NCBI RefSeq assembly: GCF_009882945.1
Contig: NZ_WTUY01000005.1
Coordinates: 351,816 to 415,815, forward strand
Length of the DNA stretch: 64,000 bases
Reading direction: 5' to 3'
Source of the DNA: Alcanivorax sp. DP30
GTDB taxonomy: Bacteria > Pseudomonadota > Gammaproteobacteria > Pseudomonadales > Alcanivoracaceae
Position 1 is the first letter of the stretch; each line of letters opens with the position of its first letter. Below, piece after piece: positions 8,748-16,133 of the stretch. The notes under the pieces are model-generated. The model did not search any database. It saw only the letters and a list, made by a program, of their open reading frames with translations, and was not told the DNA's origin. A program made the position numbers and the translations under genes.

Positions 8748-9151
8748 ATGGAACGCTGAGTGTCGGGTGCATGATGCTAATCGTCCGCTCATGTGGGGAT
8801 GCTGGACGTGTGATGCATCCATTACCGGATGATGGCTTTTCTTATCAAATTCACGATGAATTGCCGGGTCTGTCTTAGCCTCAAGATCCGCGGCGTTTGC
8901 GAGTGATCCAGGCAAAAGCCGCGCAAGCGCATTGCAAATGGATGCCTTGGCAAAGTGTAACCCTCACCCAAAAAGGGGGGCGAAGCGGTTTTCGCAACCT
9001 GGAACGCGTTCTTCGCGCCAAGCCTTGTCTCACCGATCACTCGTCAACGATCGGGTTTTAACCCTGCGCTGTTCAAAACTCAAGATATGTCCCTCTCACT
9101 GAAATGAGAGCACCGGCGATCCTCGCCGGCCCCATTTAAGCTGGAGGGATC
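8748..9151 (+). other. intergenic region and structured leader before the caspase operon
   Basis: No gene is supported here. Close to the first gene lie two adjacent hairpins: CTCTCA (9093-9098) with TGAGAG (9105-9110), and CCGGCGA (9113-9119) with TCGCCGG (9123-9129). Neither has a T tract, so they look more like a structured mRNA leader than a terminator. A GGAGG sits 6 bases before the ATG at 9152. The promoter was not located. Confidence 0.45.
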
Positions 9152-9733
9152 ATGAAATCTCTATTTAGTGTTTCTGCGGTGGCTTGCGCAATCCTGCTGG
9201 CCGGTTGTGCCAACAAGGACGTGAATGATGCGGCAGTGCCGGATGATGTGAAGCTGCCTGGCTGGGTGCTGAATCCGCCCAATCAGGATCAGTTCGTCGG
9301 CACCGATTGCATGGCGTTTAACGGCAACATGAATATCACCAAGCAGGCGTCATCGGCCAATGCGCGGCTGGAACTGGCTAACCAGATCACTGTGGCGGTG
9401 GATGGACTCGCGGAAACCATGGCTAACCGAACTGGCGTTGGCAACGGTGAAGCCGCAGAAGGTTCTGATTTTACCTCTGTATCCGAGCAATTGACCCAGC
9501 AAAGCCTGAATGGTGCGGTGCTGGATGCAGTGGAGTTCGGGAAGATCGAAGGAAAGACCCAGCTCTGCACCATGTGGGTATTGAATGGTGAGCGTTCCAA
9601 AGCCCTCTTCAAGAATCTGGTAAAAGCCAGTGGTGCCAGTCTCAACGCTCAGGATGAAGACGTTCAGTACCAGAAATTCCTTTCATCCCAGGCCCGTGAG
9701 CGTCTGGATGCAGCGCGTAACCGCGATAACTAA
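9152..9733 (+). CDS. LPP20-like lipoprotein
   Basis: This 193-residue lipoprotein has a signal peptide ending in LLAGC, so the mature protein starts at Cys19. After it comes LPGWVLNPPNQDQFVGTDC, the PxWVxNPP opening of LPP20-type lipoproteins, and then an Ala-rich helix (ANARLELANQITVAVDGLAE), as in LPP20/FlgP-like domains. It lacks Asp at the +2 position, so outer-membrane sorting is expected. It is the first gene of a five-gene cluster of exported proteins, ahead of the barrel protein and the caspase-like peptidase. Its function is unknown; a structural or adaptor role is a guess. Confidence 0.8.
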   Translation: MKSLFSVSAVACAILLAGCANKDVNDAAVPDDVKLPGWVLNPPNQDQFVGTDCMAFNGNMNITKQASSANARLELANQITVAVDGLAETMANRTGVGNGEAAEGSDFTSVSEQLTQQSLNGAVLDAVEFGKIEGKTQLCTMWVLNGERSKALFKNLVKASGASLNAQDEDVQYQKFLSSQARERLDAARNRDN

Positions 9734-9804
9734 CTGTTTCGAATGGCCGCTTCCTCAGGGGGCGGCTGGTTCTATCCTTTTACTTGAGAATAGGTTGGGG
9801 ACTC

Positions 9805-10914
9805 ATGTACAAGAAAATCATTGCCACTTCTTCCTTGCTGCTTGCGACACAACACGTTGCCGCCCTTGAAGAGTTCTACACCGCGCCTGGTGCCCGTGCC
9901 ATGGCGATGGGAGGGGCATTTACCGCCGTAGCGTCAGACAGCAGCACCATCTGGTACAACCCGGCGGGTCTGGGGTTTCTGCCCAGTAATGCCATGGATA
10001 TTACTGCCGACTACGGTAGCGTCATCGTGGGTGAGAAAGCCCCGTCGTTTAACGCTGATGGCGTGTACGAACCCTACAAGACGGATAATGAACTCAAATA
10101 TCTGGGACTGAGCGGCAAGGGTTTCGGTATCGCTTATTTTCGGCCCTATGACTTCAACACCTTGGCGTCTACGGATGGAGGCCAGAATGTGAGGGTGCGC
10201 ACCGAATACAAGGAACTGAAATTCGGTTTTGGTTTTGACATGAATGAGAATGTCGCCCTTGGCGGTACCCTTGACATGGTCATGCAGGATACCGATTCGA
10301 ACTGTAATAGCTGTGAAGAATCTGATGGTGAAACTGCCATGGGCTTCACCCTGGGTGCACTGGGCAAGTGGACGCTGGATGAAGAGAGTCACACGGTATT
10401 CCAGGCGGGCGCAACCTACCGTTCAGACACTGATGTGGATGTGGTTCTGGGTGATCTGGAAGACCTGCCTAACCGACCGGAAGTATTGAGTCTCGGTGTT
10501 GCCCTGAAGCGTCCCTTCACTTTGGGCGGCTGGTCTCTGCATGCAACCGGTACCGTGCAACGTGACGAAATCTCCTACGGCAAAGTGTTGTATCTGGGCC
10601 AGAGTGGCAGCCAGCCTATTGCGGTGGACCACGCGCGAACCGCTTACGGTGTGGAAATGCAGTTCATTACTCCCGCCAACCACAATTTTTTTGTCCGGCT
10701 GGGCTCTTATGAATCCGAGGCTGATGGTGGTGGCAGCGCCTTCAAGCCTTACTCAGAGGGCGTTGAAGCAACGACCGTGGGCATTGGTGTAATGCTGGAA
10801 AACTGGGTTGTCGACTATGCCATTGAGAACCGGACTATCCTGAAATCTGACTTTTCTAATGTCGACGATCAGGATGAAAGGTTGTTCAGCTTCTCGATTT
10901 CCCGAGTACTTTGA
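9805..10914 (+). CDS. outer-membrane beta-barrel protein (PorV/FadL/TraF-like)
   Basis: This 369-residue protein has a signal peptide (about residues 1-19) and then APGARAMAMGGAFTAVASD followed by WYNPAGLG, the N-terminal signature shared by FadL/OmpP1, PorV and TraF_2-type barrels. The rest alternates hydrophobic and polar residues as in a barrel and ends in FSFSISRVL. It holds a small Cys-rich loop (NCNSCEE). The ATG at 9805 starts the signal peptide; a TTG at 9784 is in frame but poorer. It is second in the operon, 71 bases after the lipoprotein. It could carry a ligand or anchor the neighbours at the outer membrane. Confidence 0.75.
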   Translation: MYKKIIATSSLLLATQHVAALEEFYTAPGARAMAMGGAFTAVASDSSTIWYNPAGLGFLPSNAMDITADYGSVIVGEKAPSFNADGVYEPYKTDNELKYLGLSGKGFGIAYFRPYDFNTLASTDGGQNVRVRTEYKELKFGFGFDMNENVALGGTLDMVMQDTDSNCNSCEESDGETAMGFTLGALGKWTLDEESHTVFQAGATYRSDTDVDVVLGDLEDLPNRPEVLSLGVALKRPFTLGGWSLHATGTVQRDEISYGKVLYLGQSGSQPIAVDHARTAYGVEMQFITPANHNFFVRLGSYESEADGGGSAFKPYSEGVEATTVGIGVMLENWVVDYAIENRTILKSDFSNVDDQDERLFSFSISRVL

Positions 10915-10963
10915 TGGGGGTGGCCATCTTGCGAGGTGGTCGCATTTGCTTCTGGGGAGAATC

Positions 10964-12910
10964 ATGATCAGATCGTTTTTGCTTGTTGCCGGGCTGATGC
11001 TAAGCGCCATGTCCTTCGCGGATGACAACAAAGCGCTGGATTATTATCAGCAGGGGTATCGTGCTGAGTCACGGGGCAGTACCGATGAGGCCATTGATCT
11101 GTACCGCAAGGCCCTTGCCGAACGCTCCCGGGACGGACAGATAACCATTCCCGGCAAAGTGAGTTACGAGTGGTATGAAACGCCCCGGGGCATGGCGCGT
11201 CGTAAAGTAGAAAGCGGAGGTCGTACAGAGCCGTACTATCCCGAGCAGAGAATGAATGAACTACTGGCCCGGATTGAGCGTGAACGCCGCGAGTTGCAGA
11301 ACGATGAGCAACGGCGCCAGAAGTTCATGAACCCGCCGCAGTTGTTGTTAACCGCTGAGTTACTGGATGCCAGTAACGACAAAGCGGTGGATGGTGGTGA
11401 AAGTGGCAAGTTGTTGGTGACAGTGCAGAACAGCGGAAAGACACGGGCTGATCAGGTCGTGCTCAAGCTGGACTCCAGCAGCTATGCCCTGCAACACGAT
11501 GCTACGGTTACTATCGGCAGCATCGAACCGGGTAAAAGCCTGGTGCGGGCGATTCCCTATCAAGCCCGAAAAACCCTGCGTGATGGCTCCTTGACGCTGA
11601 CAATTGCTGCCAGGGAGAAGGATGGGTTCGACTCACGTGAGCTCTCTTTGCAAGCAGTGGCTCGCGCCTTCCAGCCCGCGAAACTGCAAATCGCCAGACA
11701 GGAAATTCGCCGTGGTGAGGGCAGCCTTCTGCTGGTCAGCTATGACATTGTCAACCTGGGGAAAGGTGTTGCAAGAGATGTGACCGTGGCGATGACAACA
11801 GACGAACGGGTCATTCTTCGCAACGAGTCCGATTTGAAAAAAAGAATCGGAACGCTGGCCCCCAATGAAATGCGCACCGTGGAAGTGGGCCTTTATACCA
11901 GCCTGCGCAGTGGCGATGGCCTGAAGCTGGCGCTGGAAGTGACTGAGGAAGGTAACGCCGGAGGTTTGCGTCAACGTCTGGCGTTGAACGTGCCTGATGC
12001 TGCTTCTGGCGAGATAGGTATGGGGGCAGTGGCCTATACCCCTGTCACCGCTCCGGTGGCTATTGATAATGTCGGTCTGAATATTCCTTCAAGTGCCGTC
12101 CAGGAAGATATGGCCGTCGGAATCATCATTGGCAACAGCAATTACGCGAACCTGGATCCGGTTCGCTACGCAAACCAGGATGCCCGTACGGTATCTGATT
12201 ACGTGGTCAAGGCGATGGGTTATTCCCGGGATAATGTGCGCCTGGAGCGTGATCTCTCTTCCCGGGAGTTTCGTCGGTTGTTTGGCACTCGTGAGCGTGG
12301 CTTCAAGGATGGTGTGTTGTATCGTCGTGTGGAGTTGAATGCTCGCCGTCGCGAAAATCCGCCAGTATTTGTGTATTACTCGGGCCATGGCGCGCCATCG
12401 CTGGAAGAGGATGGCAAGGCTTACCTGGTGCCCGTGGATACCTCTCTGCGTGATCTCGCCTATGAAGGTTATGCACTGGATGATTTTTACGCCAGCATCG
12501 CAGCCCTGCCCAGCAATAACGTCACAGTGGTGATTGATTCCTGCTTTTCGGGCAGCACCAATGATGGGTTGCTGCAGAAAGATATCAGCCCGGCGCTGTT
12601 AAAAACGGCAGATACCATTACACCGATAGACATGGGGAATGCCTCAGTCTTTACCAGCACCTCCCCAAGGCAGGTTAGCTACTGGTATAACGAAGCGCGG
12701 CACAGCCTGTTCACCTACTATTTCCTCAAGGGCCTGCGAGGTAGCGCGGATGACGATAGTGATCAGCGTATTACCAGCGGGGAACTGCACGAATATCTCA
12801 GCTGGAATGTGGCCAACTATATTCTCGAAGCCAACAAACCCAGCGACCAGACCCCTCAGTTGGTGGGTGACAATCGTCGGGTGATGGCTGTTTACAAGGG
12901 AGCGCCCTGA
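10964..12910 (+). CDS. exported caspase-like (peptidase C14) protein with TPR
   Basis: This 648-residue protein has a signal peptide (1-19) and a TPR-like helix pair (about 24-58). Two immunoglobulin-like domains (about 130-260 and 265-350) follow, then a caspase-fold domain from about residue 380. That domain starts VGIIIGNSNYANLDPVRYA, has the catalytic His in YYSGHGAP (H475) and the catalytic Cys in VIDSCFSGS (C527), so the dyad is intact. The fold suggests a Cys peptidase that, unusually, would work in the periplasm or outside the cell. The ATG at 10964 follows GGGGAG. The next gene starts on the last base of its stop codon. Substrate unknown. Confidence 0.85.
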   Translation: MIRSFLLVAGLMLSAMSFADDNKALDYYQQGYRAESRGSTDEAIDLYRKALAERSRDGQITIPGKVSYEWYETPRGMARRKVESGGRTEPYYPEQRMNELLARIERERRELQNDEQRRQKFMNPPQLLLTAELLDASNDKAVDGGESGKLLVTVQNSGKTRADQVVLKLDSSSYALQHDATVTIGSIEPGKSLVRAIPYQARKTLRDGSLTLTIAAREKDGFDSRELSLQAVARAFQPAKLQIARQEIRRGEGSLLLVSYDIVNLGKGVARDVTVAMTTDERVILRNESDLKKRIGTLAPNEMRTVEVGLYTSLRSGDGLKLALEVTEEGNAGGLRQRLALNVPDAASGEIGMGAVAYTPVTAPVAIDNVGLNIPSSAVQEDMAVGIIIGNSNYANLDPVRYANQDARTVSDYVVKAMGYSRDNVRLERDLSSREFRRLFGTRERGFKDGVLYRRVELNARRRENPPVFVYYSGHGAPSLEEDGKAYLVPVDTSLRDLAYEGYALDDFYASIAALPSNNVTVVIDSCFSGSTNDGLLQKDISPALLKTADTITPIDMGNASVFTSTSPRQVSYWYNEARHSLFTYYFLKGLRGSADDDSDQRITSGELHEYLSWNVANYILEANKPSDQTPQLVGDNRRVMAVYKGAP

Positions 12911-14019
12911 TGTCGTCTTGTAACTGGTTGAGAGCTGGCCTGGTGATGGCGCTATTGCTGGTCAATCAGTCCGCGCTGGCCTGGTTTGGGAAAGAAAAGG
13001 ATGACGACAAGGTCTATGCGTCATCCTGCGCCGACAGCCTTGCTGGTGTGGATGGCAGCGTCGTTGTGCGCGGCTATGGTCAAGGTGCCAGCTTCCAGCA
13101 GGCCAAGGCTGAAGCCCTGAAGGATATCTCCGAGCGCATCAGCGTCCAGGTGACAGGAAAAAGTGTCTCCACCTCACAGCTTAACAACGGTGAAAGCAGC
13201 AGCTCGTTCCAGTCATCGGCCCGGATTGATACTCGACTTCGTATCCAGCAGGCGGTGCAGGTGTGTTCGGACAATGGTGACCCTTCCGGTGATTGGCATG
13301 TGGTGTTTGAATTTGATACCCGCAGCGCAGTGCAGCAGCTGGCTGCGACATTGAACAAATCGTTGGCAGGCAATCGTGTCCGGCTGGAAGGCAATCCCTA
13401 TCTGCTGGGTTCGCAACTGATCAATGAGCTTCGTGCCGGTTTGCATGTTGGCCATGGGCAGAACGCACAGCCGTTATCGTTATCACTGAAACGCCAGCAT
13501 GGGGGCTGGTACCTGGTTGCCGGGGATCAGCAGGTGCGGCTGAGTGATGACGATATCTTCCAGAGTATGCATTTTGCCGGATCATCCGAATTGATCCTGT
13601 CGTTGATCAAAACGGCAGACACTGGCCAACAGCTTGATCAATTGTTGGTGGGAGACCAGTTTTCCCTGCGTGTGGATAGCACTCTCGAAGGTTTCCTTTC
13701 GATTTTTAACGTCTATGCGGATGGACGCGTCTCTGTGCTGGCTGCCAATCAGCCCATTGATGAAGGGGGTTTGAAAATACTGCCTGGCGGGAGCATGACT
13801 TATGAAGCAGGACTGCTTGAAAGTGGCAAGACGGCCAGAGATTTCTACCTGGCGATTGTGACTGATGAGCGGATCCAGTCCGCCACCCTGCATCATCTGC
13901 GTGAGAGCCATGGCATGGTGGAAGGGGAGTCCAGCTATCAACTTCACCGGCTGTTTGATCTGCTTCATGACTCGCATCCCAGCGTGAGTTCCCTGGTGAT
14001 TACAACTTTGCCGCTTTGA
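12910..14019 (+). CDS. exported DUF4384-like protein with an LPP20-like N-terminal domain
   Basis: This 369-residue protein has a signal peptide (about 1-24). Its first domain resembles the LPP20-like family (VVVRGYGQGASFQQAKAEAL, then a repetitive Ser-rich stretch). A second domain (about 245-350) reads FSLRVDSTLEGFLSIFNVYA and GRVSVLAANQ, like DUF4384, which often accompanies caspase-like proteins and kinases. The ATG overlaps the stop codon of the caspase gene by one base, indicating coupled translation and probable joint function. The exact function is unknown. The domain calls are by eye and need a profile search. Confidence 0.65.
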   Translation: MSSCNWLRAGLVMALLLVNQSALAWFGKEKDDDKVYASSCADSLAGVDGSVVVRGYGQGASFQQAKAEALKDISERISVQVTGKSVSTSQLNNGESSSSFQSSARIDTRLRIQQAVQVCSDNGDPSGDWHVVFEFDTRSAVQQLAATLNKSLAGNRVRLEGNPYLLGSQLINELRAGLHVGHGQNAQPLSLSLKRQHGGWYLVAGDQQVRLSDDDIFQSMHFAGSSELILSLIKTADTGQQLDQLLVGDQFSLRVDSTLEGFLSIFNVYADGRVSVLAANQPIDEGGLKILPGGSMTYEAGLLESGKTARDFYLAIVTDERIQSATLHHLRESHGMVEGESSYQLHRLFDLLHDSHPSVSSLVITTLPL

Positions 14020-14021
14020 CA

Positions 14022-15389
14022 ATGGATTGCATCATGCTGTCAAGAACATTGCTTTGCCTGAGTCTTGCACTGGTAACGGCTGCTCATGCCGATGATTTTT
14101 CACAATGGAAAGCGGCCCATGAACAGAACTTTCAGGCCCACTTGAGCAGCCAGCAGAAACAGTTCAGGAAAATGCTTGAAGATGACTGGGCTGCGTTCAT
14201 GGGGCGGCCGGGTGAAGTGCGCGATCCGGTGCCAAAGCCGGTGCAGCCACCGGTACTGATCAAGGAGGATGAACCCGAGCGGCAACCGGCTCCTCTGCCA
14301 CCGAAGCCTCAGCCTGCTGGTCCGGTCGAACCGCCAGCCGATGACAGCGTACTGTTTATTGGTCACAGCCTGGTTCCACCCCCATGGTCGGTGTCCCTGT
14401 CGGGCAATTATCACTCTAAAGCTGCCCTGGTAGCAGCATACACGGCGCTGGCGGGCAGTGATTATCAGGCAACGCTGGATTGGGTCGAGAAGAATAGAAA
14501 AGCTATGTCGTTGGGTGACTGGGGGCTTTGGCAACTGATCCGCAAGGTCACGCAGGCGCAGGCGGAGCGCCCGGGTGATGCGATGCTTATGCAGTGGTTC
14601 CTGCTGGTGGAAATGGGGCGTGCCGTGCGCCTGGGGTATGCTGATCAGCAGGTGGTATTGCTGACTCAGGTACAGCAGAAACTTTATGGCCGCAGTTACT
14701 ACACGCTGCAGGGGAAAAAATATTACGACCTGGCGGATACGATTGATGGTGGTGTGTCACTGAATATACACGGTGAGCAAGGTGAAGCACGCGCCTTCGA
14801 TCTGGCTTTTCACCAGCATCCGGTCACGAAACCGGATTACGGCCACCGCGAAATCCGTCACGGGGATGACCGATTGTCCTTTGAATTCGACCGGGAGCTG
14901 GCGCGTTATTACGGCGATTATCCGATCATGGATCTGACGTACTATTTCGCCGCGCCGTTCAGTGATTCAGTGCTGACCTCCCTGCAAACGTCCTGGACAA
15001 GACTGGAGGGTCGCTATGCGACCGATCTGGATAAGGTGAATGCGCTGATGCAATTGATTCAATTCGGGGTGGCCTACGACACCGATCAGATGCAGTTTGG
15101 CCGGGAGCATTATCAATTGCCGGAAGAGCTGTTGTTCAATCCGGCAGCAGACTGTGAAGACCGGGCAGTTTTCTTTACCAAGGCTGTACGGACATTGTTA
15201 AAGATGGATGCGGTGGGGCTGTTGTATCCGGGGCATGTGGCGGCCGCCGTTGCCCTGCCCGGTGCAGGCAGTCGCCTGACATTTGCCGGGCGCTCCTACC
15301 TGGTTGCTGACCCAACCTATATCGGCTCTCGGGCCGGTGATGCCATGCCGAAATACAACAACATGACTCCTGAAGTGATCAGCTTCTAG
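14022..15389 (+). CDS. exported transglutaminase-like protein
   Basis: This 455-residue protein has a signal peptide ending near AAHADD, then a charged helical stretch and a Pro-rich linker (about 70-105). The long C-terminal domain holds FNPAADCEDRAVFF, LLYPGHVAAAV and YLVADPTYIGSRAG. These give the Cys-His-Asp triad of the transglutaminase/papain fold (C378, H405, D430 from this start). It could be a peptidase, a cross-linker or an inactive binder. Two ATG codons (14022, 14034) are plausible; the first lies two bases after the upstream stop codon. It closes the operon; a hairpin overlaps its stop. Confidence 0.75.
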   Translation: MDCIMLSRTLLCLSLALVTAAHADDFSQWKAAHEQNFQAHLSSQQKQFRKMLEDDWAAFMGRPGEVRDPVPKPVQPPVLIKEDEPERQPAPLPPKPQPAGPVEPPADDSVLFIGHSLVPPPWSVSLSGNYHSKAALVAAYTALAGSDYQATLDWVEKNRKAMSLGDWGLWQLIRKVTQAQAERPGDAMLMQWFLLVEMGRAVRLGYADQQVVLLTQVQQKLYGRSYYTLQGKKYYDLADTIDGGVSLNIHGEQGEARAFDLAFHQHPVTKPDYGHREIRHGDDRLSFEFDRELARYYGDYPIMDLTYYFAAPFSDSVLTSLQTSWTRLEGRYATDLDKVNALMQLIQFGVAYDTDQMQFGREHYQLPEELLFNPAADCEDRAVFFTKAVRTLLKMDAVGLLYPGHVAAAVALPGAGSRLTFAGRSYLVADPTYIGSRAGDAMPKYNNMTPEVISF

Positions 15390-15423
15390 AACAGAAGGGT
15401 GGCCGAACGCTTGTCTTCTGTTC
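15389..15423. terminator. hairpin between convergent genes
   Basis: GAACAGAAG (15389-15397) pairs perfectly with CTTCTGTTC (15415-15423), starting on the last base of the transglutaminase stop codon. No T tract follows on either side, so it may be a bidirectional pause or a 3'-end stabiliser rather than an intrinsic terminator. Confidence 0.45.
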
Positions 15424-15468
15424 CGCTGATTCATTGTCGAGGAACATATCGTTGATTTCGTTGCGGCG

Positions 15469-16131
15469 TCAGTTGTCAGGCGCTAGTCGTTCGCGCAGCC
15501 ACTCTCCGATATCCCTGATCTGTTCCAGGCATACCATGTGCTCCATGGGATAGCTGCGATAATCGGGGTTCAGTCCCATTGCCTGCAGGCTGGCAACAGC
15601 CCGTTGGCCCAGCTGTTCCGGAACCACCGGATCCATGGTGCCGTGGTTGACCATGACGGGAAGCTGGGCGTTGGCATCGCTGAGCGTCACAGGCATGGCC
15701 ATATAGGTGGAAAGCGTCAGCAGGCCGGCCAGGGGTTTGCGGTGGCGCAGGGCGCACTGGTAGGCCACAGCGCCACCCTGGGAAAAACCGGCGACGATGA
15801 TCTTTTCGCTGGGAATGCCACGCTCCAGCTCCCGCTCAATCAGGCTGTCCACCGCATCGGCGGAAGCCAGTACCCCGGTTTCATCCACCTTGCGGTCGAT
15901 ATCCATGGCGAGGATGTCGTACCAGGCGGGCATTACCATGCCGCCGTTGACGGTCACCGGGATGTTGGGGGCATGAGGAAAGATAAAGCGCACCGACAGA
16001 TCGTCAGGCAACTGCAGTTCAGGAACAATGGGTTCGAAATCATGGCCGCTAGCCCCCAGGCCGTGGAGCCAGATGACACTGGCCTGGGCTGGCTGTTTCG
16101 GCTCGATCTCGATGCATTCCAGCAGGGTCAT
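15469..16131 (-). CDS. carboxylesterase/phospholipase family alpha/beta hydrolase
   Basis: This 220-residue soluble hydrolase has an alpha/beta fold. VIWLHGLGASGHDF is the oxyanion strand, VAGFSQGGAVAYQCAL carries the nucleophile Ser in GFSQG, and HGTMDPVVP and MEHMVCLEQ give the catalytic Asp and His. The set matches the carboxylesterase/acyl-protein thioesterase family (EstB type) of Pseudomonas. The ATG at 16131 lies just past the rapA stop codon (16134), so it is the second gene of the rapA operon. Its natural substrate, an ester or thioester, is unknown. Confidence 0.88.
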   Translation of the reverse strand: MTLLECIEIEPKQPAQASVIWLHGLGASGHDFEPIVPELQLPDDLSVRFIFPHAPNIPVTVNGGMVMPAWYDILAMDIDRKVDETGVLASADAVDSLIERELERGIPSEKIIVAGFSQGGAVAYQCALRHRKPLAGLLTLSTYMAMPVTLSDANAQLPVMVNHGTMDPVVPEQLGQRAVASLQAMGLNPDYRSYPMEHMVCLEQIRDIGEWLRERLAPDN

Positions 16132-16133
16132 GA

